Of a DNA stretch of 64,000 nucleotides, positions 1-12,800 are shown one piece after another. The DNA comes from Tachypleus tridentatus. Its lineage: Eukaryota > Arthropoda > Merostomata > Xiphosura > Limulidae. Numbering within the stretch: position 1 is the stretch's first letter; each line of letters starts with the position of its first letter. The DNA lies in contig NC_134828.1 of NCBI RefSeq assembly GCF_004210375.1, forward strand, positions 24,854,400 through 24,918,399, in the 5' to 3' direction. Position numbers and translations under genes: made by a program. The notes below the pieces were generated by a model. It was not told where the DNA came from and did not search any database. It saw only the letters and a list, made by a program, of their open reading frames with translations.

Positions 1-893
1 AGGAATCACTTCCTGGATCTTCATAAGTCTGAATAATTTAGTTTCAAACAGAAATGTTATCAGTAAAGAGAGTTGTCTTGTGGTGAATTTAAATATTATG
101 ATGATGTACTTGAAATTTCAGAAAAAACAACATTTGAATAATTATCAAATTGAAATAGTTTCTTTGAATGCAGAAAGACTGTGTATAAGTTTCAGTGTAT
201 TAATAAAAATCTCCATTTCAACCAAAATTTCTGGAAAACTACATATCTTACTTACAGCATCAAAACTGTGTTCCAACTTTCTCTTGCTATGTGTTGTGCA
301 GTAAATGATTAATTTATTATATTTGTAGGCCTTTCAGATAAGAAGAAAAAAAACAGGAAAATTCTACTTTCAAGTTACTCAACCAACTCTGATTTGAAAA
401 AAATTATAATATTTATACATTCTTTTCAGCTTTTCTATGATATTAAAAAAACAAAAACTTTACCCTCAATATTATTATTATTTTTATCAACCAAATAAGT
501 CAAAAAAATGTCTAAAAAACAATTTCTGAGGGTTGACTGTGGCAGAGACAGGTAATCAAAACACTGAACAAACCATTGATGGTTAAACTGTATCCATCAT
601 TTCATCATCATTTTTCTTACAGATGTAAAGAAGAGGATTGCCTTTTACCTCTCTTTAATTTCTTCTAAGCTCTCTTCCTACAAATACAGTTTTGAAAAAG
701 AGTGTGGTACATACTCTTACATTATTGTACTAAAATAAAAAGACTGAACCAGTTCTACTAGGGTATAGCCTTTTCCTGTAGGTTGAATTTTAACCAACAA
801 TGCTATCCAATGTTTGGAAGTTTTCTTTCTGCAGCATGAGCCACTTTCTACATAAATATTAGTAAAAATAATTTTATTAAAAAATATACTGAC
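1..893. other. RANBP3 intron downstream of the FG exon
   Basis: AT-rich sequence with poly-A/T runs and no exon, RNA gene or repeat family that I can recognise. The short open frames here have no recognisable content. Confidence 0.5.
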
Positions 894-3800
894 CACCACT
901 CGTTCATGGAGGTTTTGTCCAAACACAAAGTTCGTAGGTGCTGCAGTAGCTCTGAAAAAAAAACAAGAAGCAAAATTGTATACAAAAAATATTTAAAGTA
1001 TAAGAAATTCTATATAAAAATACCTATACTTTATTAATAAGAAAACCACAAACTTTGCAACACATTTCTACAGCAAACGTTTATAAGGTTCTCAGCTTCT
1101 TTACCAACTTTATCTTTCAAAACCATTCACTGTCATTTCCTTTCGATAAAAACATGCTTGTAACTTTAAGTTAAATCCTAAGATCCATTCAGCATCATCT
1201 TTCATAAAGTCTGTGGTTTTGATGCACTTCTCTGATTCACTAATGTGCTCACTACAGGGATCAAACCCTAAATATTAGTCTTATGAAAACTCAAGCTTAA
1301 TATTCAACCATCGAGAGACCTCTCATTTTGAAATAAAAAGATATGAGAAATCATTACCACAAGGTGATTATGTAAGTACAAAAACATACCAAAAGCTCAA
1401 GCAATTTCCGAGATTGGGTCCCTGATGAAGAAAATATTATTCCAAAATAACCAAGTTTTTGGGTCATTCTTTCCATTGTTAGTATTCTCTGCAATTCTTA
1501 AGTATAATTGGTTCTTTCCATATAAATTCAATTCTTTGTAACAATGAAAACAAACTGCACTTAGCCTGTGACATGAAATAATCCAAATAACATAAAAGAA
1601 TTTAAACTCTGATGATTAAACAAATGTGTCCACACAATGTCAGTAAAATTGCTAACTTAGATAATCTAGATGCACAACTATATTTATGTAACTTTGTCAA
1701 CTCAAACCTTTAACCTACAACTGAATAATCAATCATATAAATGTTTGTTACATTGTTAAATGTAAAAATTCTGCTGTACCTGTAGGATTTTATTTCTTAG
1801 TAAAGGCACATTGCGATCTGATAATGCTGTTTCAAAGGTAAGTAAAAAACATCAAAGCTTTCTAATTGTTGTTTTATTTCTAATTAATTTTAATAACACA
1901 CATTTAAGAAGAAATAATAGTCACAGTGATTTATCTTAGTTTTAAGCCTATTAAATGCAAACTGAGACAACTAAAATAGTTCAGGCAATACTGTCAAGTA
2001 CTTTTGATTTCATGTGATTGTTAGCATGCATTTGTTGCTATGGGAGTAAATAAATATACACCAATTTCCCAGTACAAACAGTAATGATGTTATCAAAAGG
2101 TCTTTGTTTATCATTGTATAGTGTTGTAGTGAGGAGTAGTTTAGAGCTATTCACAGTTTCATATATAATAGCTTAAAGTTTAGACCTGTAATCACAAGTG
2201 GATCATGTGGCAACAAAACCTACAGTTTCAATTGCTGTTTTAAATCTTTCCTATTAAAATAAATGAATAAAATTTAAATAATATAAAAATTTAAGTTACA
2301 CTTGATAATAGTAATTTCATTAAAATACATTACTATTAAAGTGGTTTTAATTAAATTCAGAATGTAACTCAATCACAGAAGGGGTTTAAAAATGGCTGCT
2401 GTGACCAAGAGATTAAGTAAAAACATAGCCATTGTTTATGTAATATATAAATAATGCCTTCATACTCCATGACACTTACTGATAGACAAAATGGCCTGAT
2501 ATAGAAAAACTATTTATGTACGTGTCACAATTAACTTGTATGCGAATTTTTGGTTTCAACTTTACCACTACAAGGTCGGTCAATTCAACCAACCTTGTAA
2601 CCATTTTGTTCACATCATAGTCCTAATACTATAACTTTTAATCTACTTTGTGTATCCTTACAAACATTGGTACACTAAAAATTCAAACTTTCTAATGAGA
2701 TATTTTTACTGTAGAATTGGCTGTGAATATACAGAGTAATTCTATATACTAGTCAAGGTGCTAAGTAATTTCTACATTAAAACTAAAAATACTTTTCTTC
2801 ATCTCAAATTCTACATGAAACTAAACTTGTTTAACACTCATAATATCTACCAATACTTAAGTCTTATTGTTTTACTCCCCTTTAAACCTTGATCAGTTAC
2901 TAATTGTGACATTATAAGTTGTAAATGACTTAGTGAATGTGCAGATCCCATCATGCTATCACATTATATTATGTATGAGCTACTTGAAAGTTGATCTCAT
3001 GAAAACGTTTATTATTTTATTATTTATTTCACCTAATCTAACCTTAACATGAAAAGTTCCTTCTTTTATATTTGAGTTACTATAACAATAAAAGAACACA
3101 CATGAAAATTGTGATGAAAAGTTCTTACCTGGATCCTCTTTTTTATCTTCCTTTTTTGCTGTCGACTTGTTAATGAAACTTAACCTTACTTTTTATACTA
3201 ATGATAGAACCACATTAAATATTTTTTATTTAATTAAATAATGTACCACAAAACACAGATTAATAACATGTAAATATTCTGTAACTATAACAATATATCA
3301 GGCTTTCAAACTATGAAGCAAGGGCCATTAAAACCTTATCTAAGCTCATCAATGTGTTTCCTGTGAGAACCAAGCTTGAACTGAAAGAGAGATTGGCAAA
3401 TCACTTTACATATAACATAACACACAGCTTATACTGGTTACAAATAATACAGTCTTAAATTTTGGAGAAAACCACTAGCAATTTATAAAAGAGAGAATGT
3501 GACATGCGGGTGTGGCAAGAGGGGTCTGATTGTTTATTTCATAGCTATATAATCAAATTAGATTGAAGGCTATGAAAATTATGCTTTACCGAATGATGAT
3601 GATATTATAATAAGTAATTTACATTAAATTTTCTACTTCTTGGAGGAGAGAAGAAAGGATGTCTGAAGAACAAATATCACAATTTCTAAACTAAGGGAAT
3701 TTTAGATTATATCTAAACACTGCCTTACAAAAGTAAAGCTTAAACTTAGATACCAGTGAAATATGGATCATCAGCTACATTTTTATGCTATATTTATTGG

Positions 3801-6800
3801 TATACCATGAAAAAAAGTAGTTGAATTACATTTTGAATGTAATTCACTAAAACTTTGTGATATGTGCAAAAAAAAGATATCTGTAAAAAGAGGGTTAATG
3901 AAAATTTACTTTTTTTTGGTCACTTCAGCAATATTGCTGAATCACATGAAATTCATTAATGTTTTCTAGACCAAGAACACAAAATACAAAATTCACTGAA
4001 TTTCCTGGTTACCAAGACCCATGGGAGCCCCATCAAAAGATTTAACTGAGTTACAAAAAAAAAAAAAAAAAAGAGAGAGAGAATGTCCTATCTGATTTAT
4101 AAACATGCTTACAATATGAATATCTAAGAACAGTTTATGAAAACTTAAAAAAAAAAGATTTAAACATGCAACAGTTCTCTTACAGAAAAATTTAATGAGA
4201 AAAATTATGAGGTCATCCCAACTACTCTGTGTAACAGCTTAAGGAAAGAAACTTTAAAGAAAAGCCTTCTTACATTTCTGTTTAGTTATGAATAAAAATA
4301 GTTTTATATCATAATAAAATCACAAACAATTATTCAAGAATTGTACTTCTAGAACGTGTTTGTAATTGCTAATGAATAAAACCACCAAAAGATAAACTAA
4401 TCTCTGTAGTGAAATCAAAATGTTCAAGTCTAAATTTTTTTTTTTTTATACAGGGTGGCCCATAAGTCTCTCCCCATCAATATGTTGTGTCTAAACATTA
4501 CAATACTAATGATGAGTTGAAGGCAGCTGTTACTGCAGCATTTGAAACAACAACCCCTGCCATGTTGAGGAAAATGTCTCACAGAACATAGTGTCGCATA
4601 ATATTATACAGCGAGAATGAGGGACAGCACACAGATACACTGGATACATAAGATATATGGATGAGTAGGGACTTGCTAGCCACCCTGTATATTTATTACA
4701 CTTTTTACTAAAACACCTGGGTCATTTTACGGTCAAGATTAATGAACAAGACAAACTTGGTAATCCAAGCAATATCAACTTTAATGCACATTCTACCAGT
4801 AAGCACTTAAGACAATATTCTAAGGTGCCTGTGTAAAGTTTTCTACCTTTCCTTAATAACAGGGTAGGTATAAAACATGTATATACAGATACAGTAGATG
4901 GTGGATTTATTACATAATACACTTTCCTCTATTAACATAAAACCTGAAGTGATCTAAAACTTACTTTGATTCTGAAGACACTGGTGATTTATTACAATCT
5001 GATTTAAACAAGGATTTAAAGGGAGAGTCCTCACTTGACCTCAAAGTCTCAGGAGACCTGGAAATGGAAGATGTCACTTGTTTCTTTGTCCCATTGCTAC
5101 TGTTACTACTTAAGTGTGCCGAGTCACTGTCTCCAAACTGTTCCAAGTTGTCCGAAACACTTTTGTTTTCTTTATCTTCTTGTTTATGGCTTGCAAATGT
5201 CAAACTTGGGGAATCTAAAAACAATAATGATGTAACTGATTTGTTAAATGCTGAAATTAGAATATTCTTTTACAATTTAACACTATATAAATGTAAAATA
5301 CCTGTAAATACATTTACGATGAAAAAGACAAGTTTCAACAAACAAAATGACAAATCTTGAGAATTCAAAAAATATAAGGTTAAGAAATTTCCTGTAATTG
5401 AAACAATAATCAAATTAAGTGGACTCCCAGTTTGTCCCTGAAGAAGAAAGGTCCACCTTTCGAAATTACTCAGGATATAGGGTTTTATTTCATTTACACC
5501 AAAATTTCTAGCATCATAAATTAAGGTCAATATTTTGGTTATGTGATTTTTACCAGGACTTCGCTTGTTACAGGAGTTATTTAATCATTTCTTTGAATGT
5601 TCAGGTTTCATCAGACAGTTGATGTATTTGTTTATTTATGACAAACTTGATCATAATCTACATATATAGCGAAGGTAAAAATTAATTTATATTACTAACA
5701 AATTAAACCTTTGTATTGCATTACATTAAACAAACTTTGTTTGTTGAGGAGGCATTGAGATTTCACATTGCAATACTACTAGAATTAAATGCAACTTTTT
5801 CAGCTGTGGGGGTGTTATAATGTGTCAGTCAATCCCACTATTCATTGGTAAAAAAGTTAGCACGTTTAGAGCAATGGGGATTCGAACCCACAACCCTCAG
5901 ATTACGAGCGAGCACCTTAACCACTTGGTCATGCTGGGTCCAAAATAAAATTTTCTTTCAATAATATCCATTTTACTGACAGTAGTAACACTGTGCAATA
6001 TCAGCCCACTAAAGTGATATCTGGTGAAGTGTATTCAAATCACATTCATCAACAGATGAGTTTGTTCTGAAACTATTAATTAGTTACATTGTACAGTGTT
6101 GTAAATGTGCTACAAAAGTAATCAAGATTAGAAAATTATCACAAATTAACACCAAAAAAAAAAGTGAAATAGATTACAAAAGACCCATGAAACTTGAGTA
6201 CTTTTAAATAGTTGTCTTTCTTATTTAGGTCTGAAATGGTTAAAGAGTGTGGGACTATAAAATATGAAAGAAGTATATGTAATGTGACCAGGAAGATTGG
6301 AAAAATGGCATCAACATTTCTGTTGCTTAACATCCACTCTTTTAAACAGACATTGTTCTGCTTTCACAATGACTCACTGCACAAGCAAGATTGAAGACAT
6401 GGATGAATTACCTTAAAGTTTCCAGGAAGGCCCATCAATCCAGACCACCAGGTATCAGACAGATGGTGCATGCTACTTCCCACCAGCACCATCCCCATTT
6501 AAACAAGAGTCAGCTGAACCTATGAGAACTCTGTTCATGATCCTGAGGTGTTCCATCAATGCGTTTCAGGCAGAGAGACGGAATCATTACCAAATGCATT
6601 TCTTCCTTTGGTAGACATGCTTCATAACCAAACTCCACAACCAGAAAAATTAGTTGCCCATTAAACACTCAATAGAAATGGGGGAAAAAAAACAAAAAAC
6701 ACAGAAACCTTCACTTCAGCAAGTACTGGCCTAAAATTTCCAAAGCCAAGAGCAAGCATCCAGATGGACAGAGGCCTGGGCACTTTATGTACAAGAGGAT

Positions 6801-9800
6801 TATGTCACAAATCATTGGGATCCTCTTCACACTTGGACAAAGAGGTGCACTATTTTTGGTATCATAAAATCTAAAAAAAAAAAACCATGTGCAACATGAC
6901 AATGGCTATCCCTAAATCAACAATTGCATTGGATGACATGCTGTCAGGGCTCTACTAAAGGGCTCTGGTTTCTAACAATAGTGACTACACTTTTATTATT
7001 TTACCTTTTGTGAGTTTAATGAATAATGTAGTTTGTTTCATTCTTTTCTTTGTCAATTGTGTTGCACATACGTTGCATATAGTAACAACTTATTTTCATT
7101 TTTGAAGCATTATCATCATATTTATAATTCACTGTAAATTGTCATTGTTAAAGATTTTATTAGTGTTAACACTATTTTCTGTTCATGCTTAAAATATAAA
7201 GATTTTTTTATATTGTCATGTTCTATTTAGCATTAATTATTGATTGTTTTTTCTTGTGTTTTGCATAATGTTTATTTGATTTCTGTTAAAAAATTTCTTA
7301 CCTCATTTTTTATAATTCTGATAGGCTTACCTATATTTGTCAATGAATTATTTCCACATCTTTAATTTTGTTACTTCACAGATTTACGTAAAGGGTTGAT
7401 TTTTTGTTTGTTTGTTCTTTTTTGGGTAAAGAACTTTGAGAGTTAATTTTCTGTTTACAAAAACTTGCAAATTTTAAAAGTTGAGGCCATTCTGAATGCA
7501 AGTTTTGTACTTCTTCCTTCAGATGAAAGAACTGCCAGAACGTCAGTTTTTTAACAGGTATATAAATTAGTACAAGACAAAGTGTGATGAATAAAATAAG
7601 GTAAACATTATTTCTTCTTTATGCTATACTTAATAACTGAGATGATTTTTGATTGCACCATTTCTTTCAATGAACTGGCCTAGCTCATGACAAAAGTAAA
7701 CCTTCTGGAGTATGGATGTGAAAACTACATTTTAGGGTAAGGATAGCGTGGATCGGATATAATGACATAGCAAGTAACTTGGTTATGTAGTAACTTTTAT
7801 TTCACTATAAATCATAAATTAAATATTACATTCATATTTTAAAAGGTGTGTTTGAAGCATTTTATATTAATCTTTATTAACATATTAACCCTCTCCACAC
7901 AGGTCATGGGTCAAAGACCATGTCATTGCATTTATTAACTTGCATTTAAAATTTTATTGAACTATTATTTTAGGAATTTGTCAAGTTTAATATCAAACTG
8001 TGTATTATATTTCAAATTTTAGTATCATACGTTATCTTAATTAAAAAGTAAATATTAAGAAATGTTACGTTATAATTTATCCCAGACGAATTTCCAACTT
8101 ATTATTAGGTACACTGTATGTTAAGATTTCAAATAGTTTAAAAGTTAATTAAATATTTATGTATCAAATTTATGATACTTGTCAACAATAAACATACACA
8201 CATTTTTCTTTTTTTAACACAAATATAATTTAATATACAAACAATACAATTTATAAGAACTGTTATTACAAATAATTATTTATATACAAAAAATTGTACA
8301 AATTCACAAACAATATTCAGTCTTCTATCAGGTCTGGAACTAAATATTTATTCAATGGTCGAGGTACATGAGGTACAAATTACTTGTGTTGATACACAGG
8401 TACACCTCATTTGACAAGAATGTTAATTAGCTCTATTCACCACATGCAAGTTCTTTTTAAATAAAATTATGTGATGGCTTCAAAGAAAAACTAATGTCTG
8501 AAGTTGGTTCCCTGAAGTTCCAGAGTTTGTAATGTTCTAAATCTATAAATGTTCCTGGTAAAATTCTGTAGTTTTCTGAAGAATTATTAAGTGTTAATCA
8601 TAATTATTACTTCCAAGGCTTATAAATACACTGACTGCAGTGACCGAACAATATTCTATTACTGTCTCTTGGTGCACTGATTTATACACTTTTAGATGAA
8701 TTTTATAGAACTTCATCTAAGTGTACATTGTTGATTATTACACTCCTGAGGAGCCCTAATACTTTACATACATTGTACATTGTTGATTATTACACTCAGT
8801 AATCTTCTACAAACTTAGAGTATAGACAGGACTTGAACAATATACCGTATTTTCTGCCTAATAAGCCGAATTTCTGGCCCTAAATTTTGGACCTGATTTT
8901 TGGGGGGTCGGCTCATTGGCCGATTACTCCTTTCGGAAATTTTTTCTTCTTTTGAAAATTACCATAGGCGGTAATTTTGTCCCATCAGCAAAGCACGTTA
9001 AGACTACAGTGAAACGTTGTTTCTGGAATTTCATTGGTTACCTAATTACAGTAAGTGGAGCCAATAACGAATGATATATTGATTCCATCTCTGTCTCAAT
9101 ACGACACGTTCTGCTTTACTACAGAACGCCAATGATCATACACAACATGCATGCTGATGCTGAAACGAGACTAAGAAATCATTTTGAAGAAACTTGTCAC
9201 TTCTTAAAAATGGCTTCGGCTTATTGGGCGGTAATAAGCAAAAACCCTCATTTTCAGAGCTGAAAATTGGCCTCGGCTTATTCAGCAATTCGGCTTATTA
9301 ACCGGAAAATACGGTATATGTTACATGGATTAAACTGAAACACACACAGATATTAAAAAATACATACTAGTAGATCTGTTACAAAACATACCTAAACATC
9401 AATTTTTGTGTCATATGGTATGTTGTATGGAGCACTGATTCATATAAGATGATTGTAATGACCAAATACAAAGTATGTAGTTTTGTACAAATTAGGAACT
9501 CAAATGACAGATGGTGACAAACTAGAATATCAAATATGAACCATCAAAATTTTCTATTTGCCGAGATATCACTCATGTACTGAATCAAACACAGTAGCCC
9601 CGCCCACCTCTTTCTATTTTTGGAAACACTTCTTCATATACAATTACTTCTGTTTATGACATGCAAATAACTAATCAAGAGCTCAAAATGTCTCCCTAAT
9701 GGCTTTCTCAGCCATTTTCAAGTATTATGATGTCAACTCGATTTTTCAATACGATTCTTCAAGTCGAGTCTTTAGTCTGCTCGAAATTACACTTTTTTAA

Positions 9801-12800
9801 ACCAAAACACAGCTTAGTTACTAAGTTTAATAAATTATTGTGAAATTCTATGGTACTGATATTGTAATTTATGTTTTTGTGTGGTTATCTCAAATATATA
9901 TATTTACACAAAATTAAAAAAACAAAACATTTCACATGCTCTATGTGTGAAATATTAGCAACCAAAAGCAAACAGAAAACAAGTTCCAGAGTTATAACTA
10001 AAGATAATTGTTTGCTATATGTTTTAAGAAAAATAATTTTAAGAACTTATTTGTAAATAGTAATAATGTATATTCATATGTAATGTATGGTAACTGAAAT
10101 GTGACTGTTTTATAAAATACTAGTCACTAAAACAAAGCTAAGACAGGTCAGTTTCATAACATAAGTGCACATGCACCATGTCATTGCAACTTCTTTAATA
10201 CTAGCCAGGCATGACTGGAAAGTCAATATAATAAAAGTAATGAATTTTACGAGGTTTAATTTATTTAAACTAAACACTTTTGTGTTACAATTTGCTGTCA
10301 TTCCATTACACACAAAAGCACAATTTATGTTCCCTAATTTTTATACGATGGTAACAAGATCAGTCAAATCGACCAAACCCACACAGTGATTCGTTAGTGA
10401 AAAGTAACAGATAAAATGTTTTATTGAGAAATATTCAATAAATGTTTAGATGTTAAAGATTTTGTATGTGAAATTTCAAAGTTTTCTGATATATAAAAAT
10501 CATTTTCATTTATAAAATCAAAGTTACTTTGCATGCTGGGTAAACAATGTGCAAAAATAACTAAAGCACGAGAAAAACATTACTTGAAACATTTTAAAAA
10601 TTCAAAAAATACATTTTGTGCATGAAAGTCTTCTGACTTTTACTGATAATCTATAAACTTTTAAGAAGGTAGGTTTATTAATTTAAATGATAGAGCTTGA
10701 AAACTATATAAAGAATGAAATAGTTATAAGGTCAGTATCAGGAACTGAGCCCATGCTGAAAGAGAGTTAAATCAAAGATGGCAGTATACCTGCAACAATA
10801 TTTTGAAGGGTTAATACGTAACATCAGCCAAGAAAGTCAGTCTTTTTCCCTAGCTTACACTGAACTGAGTCACAGACATGTTTTCGTAGAAAAGTTTCCT
10901 GTAAAATGGAACATGCTATGTAAAAAAATGATATTTTCTACTGGCGGGTTAAATAACACCTTGTGAATAAAACTTCCATCACAATGCGATAGGAATGACC
11001 AATAGTCATGTGGATAGTGCTTGCATGCTTTAGACAGATGACATTAAAGCAAGCACCTTCAATAACAGCCCAGCAAACTGATACTTGATGTTAACCTCTG
11101 ATTAAAGTAAACTATTTAATACAGATCAGAAAGAAAAATGTATATACAAAAGATGAATATATTTAATTAATGTTCAAACATTATTACTTATAATAATCAG
11201 AAGTTAACATCCTCTGCCACTGAAAATATATTTTCCTCTTACCCATAGCTATCTTAACTTTCATTTGCCCTCTAAGTCCTGGTAATTATTTTAAAAGTGC
11301 ACCAGTCTTTTATAGCCCTATATGTTATGCATCATTGCAGTAAGAAGTGCTGATCATGTGACCAACATCCACCACTCACATTGCATCCTCCGTTCCAGCA
11401 CATTTAGCTCCCTCTACCCTTGGCAGCACAATCCTCACTTTAGAGAATCAGCATAATGTGACCCAAAAACACAAGTAAATCAATGGGACGTGGGTGATAA
11501 GAGATTAGTACCTATCAGAAATACATTTTCAGTATCAGAATATGTTAACTTCTGAACCTGTATTCCTTTCCTCCCCCATAGCTAGAACCCCACTCTGAAG
11601 GGCTGGTGAAGGTGCAAGAGCAAATAATCAAGTGAAGGGTGACCACTATAAAAAAAAAAAACAACAACAGATGTGCAACAGTTAAAACATAAGGCATATC
11701 TATTTTGTATACCACTACTTCTGGAACAGTAATGAAGATAACACACAGTGAGGAAATGAATAGAATACATGGCTAGTGCTGGAGGACCATACACGAATAG
11801 GCTAAGTACAGTCCACCCAGAAAAAAAATACCCATGAGAAGTGTCTTGCAATATGACATATGCCAAATGAGAAAGTGGTGCAAGAGTGGATGAAGCTACC
11901 TGTGATGGTATAGAGGGCACAATTAGACTGGTGGAGGATGATCAGCACTTACTGCTGTAATGACACAACATATAAGGTTTCAACACGGGCTTGGTCACTA
12001 TGACCATCTACATGACCTCTCTATACTCATTTATAGTCTTTATATATTTAATACTTCTAACTTTCGACATAGTGTATATATCTTCACAAAACCGGGAGTC
12101 TTCAAGTTAACATTATACGTCTTTCACATACAAAAAAACCATATGTTTAGTGAAGTATTTTCAATAAACTAAAATAAAAATTTGTCTATTAATATATCGA
12201 GTATTTGCTTTAAATAGTACATGTGCAAAGTTATCTTCATGTCAAGATTAAAAATACTTTCTTATCTCAAGAATCTCAAATTCCTATTATGTAACCTGTA
12301 AAACCTCTTACACACATTTCAAACTTTGTGTCAGTAAAAGTTCCACTTTTTATGTAATTTCCTCTACCCTAACTCAAAATGGGACTGACCTTGTAACCAC
12401 CAAAACAACACCAACAAATCTAAATTACCTTTTTTTAACTTTCTAGAATGACTTCAAACTGTAACAAGTAACTAAATTAATCATAGGTAGCTTTGAGCGT
12501 GTAACAATATACATCTATTTATAATTAAAGTTTACTGTTTTTATTTCCCTTTTGACGACCCTTTAAACCTGTCTAATTACCATGCCGTTCAAGTTGTAAA
12601 TCACTCAGAGCACTATCAAATTACATTATCCAAGTGCTGCTCTAGAGCTTGCTTTGTGAAACACTTTTATTGTATTATTATTCATTTTACTTACTCCAAC
12701 TTTAACTAACCTAAAAATATTCTTATTTTTACATTTTAGTTACTTTTATAATAATGAGTAAAATAAAGATTTGTTTGTTATTAAGCACAATGCTACATAA

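Larger units (their letters stand above)
952..4964. other. RANBP3 intron between exon 4 and the FG exon
   Basis: About 4 kb. The part from about 2.55 to 3.83 kb belongs to a diverged repeat also found at 12.3-13.6 kb. A mariner-type end lies at 4451-4687. A poly-A plus GA run sits near 4057-4082. The rest, 952-2500, shows nothing recognisable. Confidence 0.55.

Noticed and set aside
6400..6960. Possible transposase or gene fragment
   Set aside because: Composition is less AT-rich and short frames exist, but I could not match any motif with confidence.
10165..10389. Overlapping open frames on both strands at 10.1-10.4 kb
   Set aside because: They fall in the dispersed repeat and have no recognisable product.
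11582..11920. 112-codon minus-strand open frame
   Set aside because: Cys/Phe/Leu-rich product without family likeness, not supported by splice sites or codon pattern; it lies in an intron.
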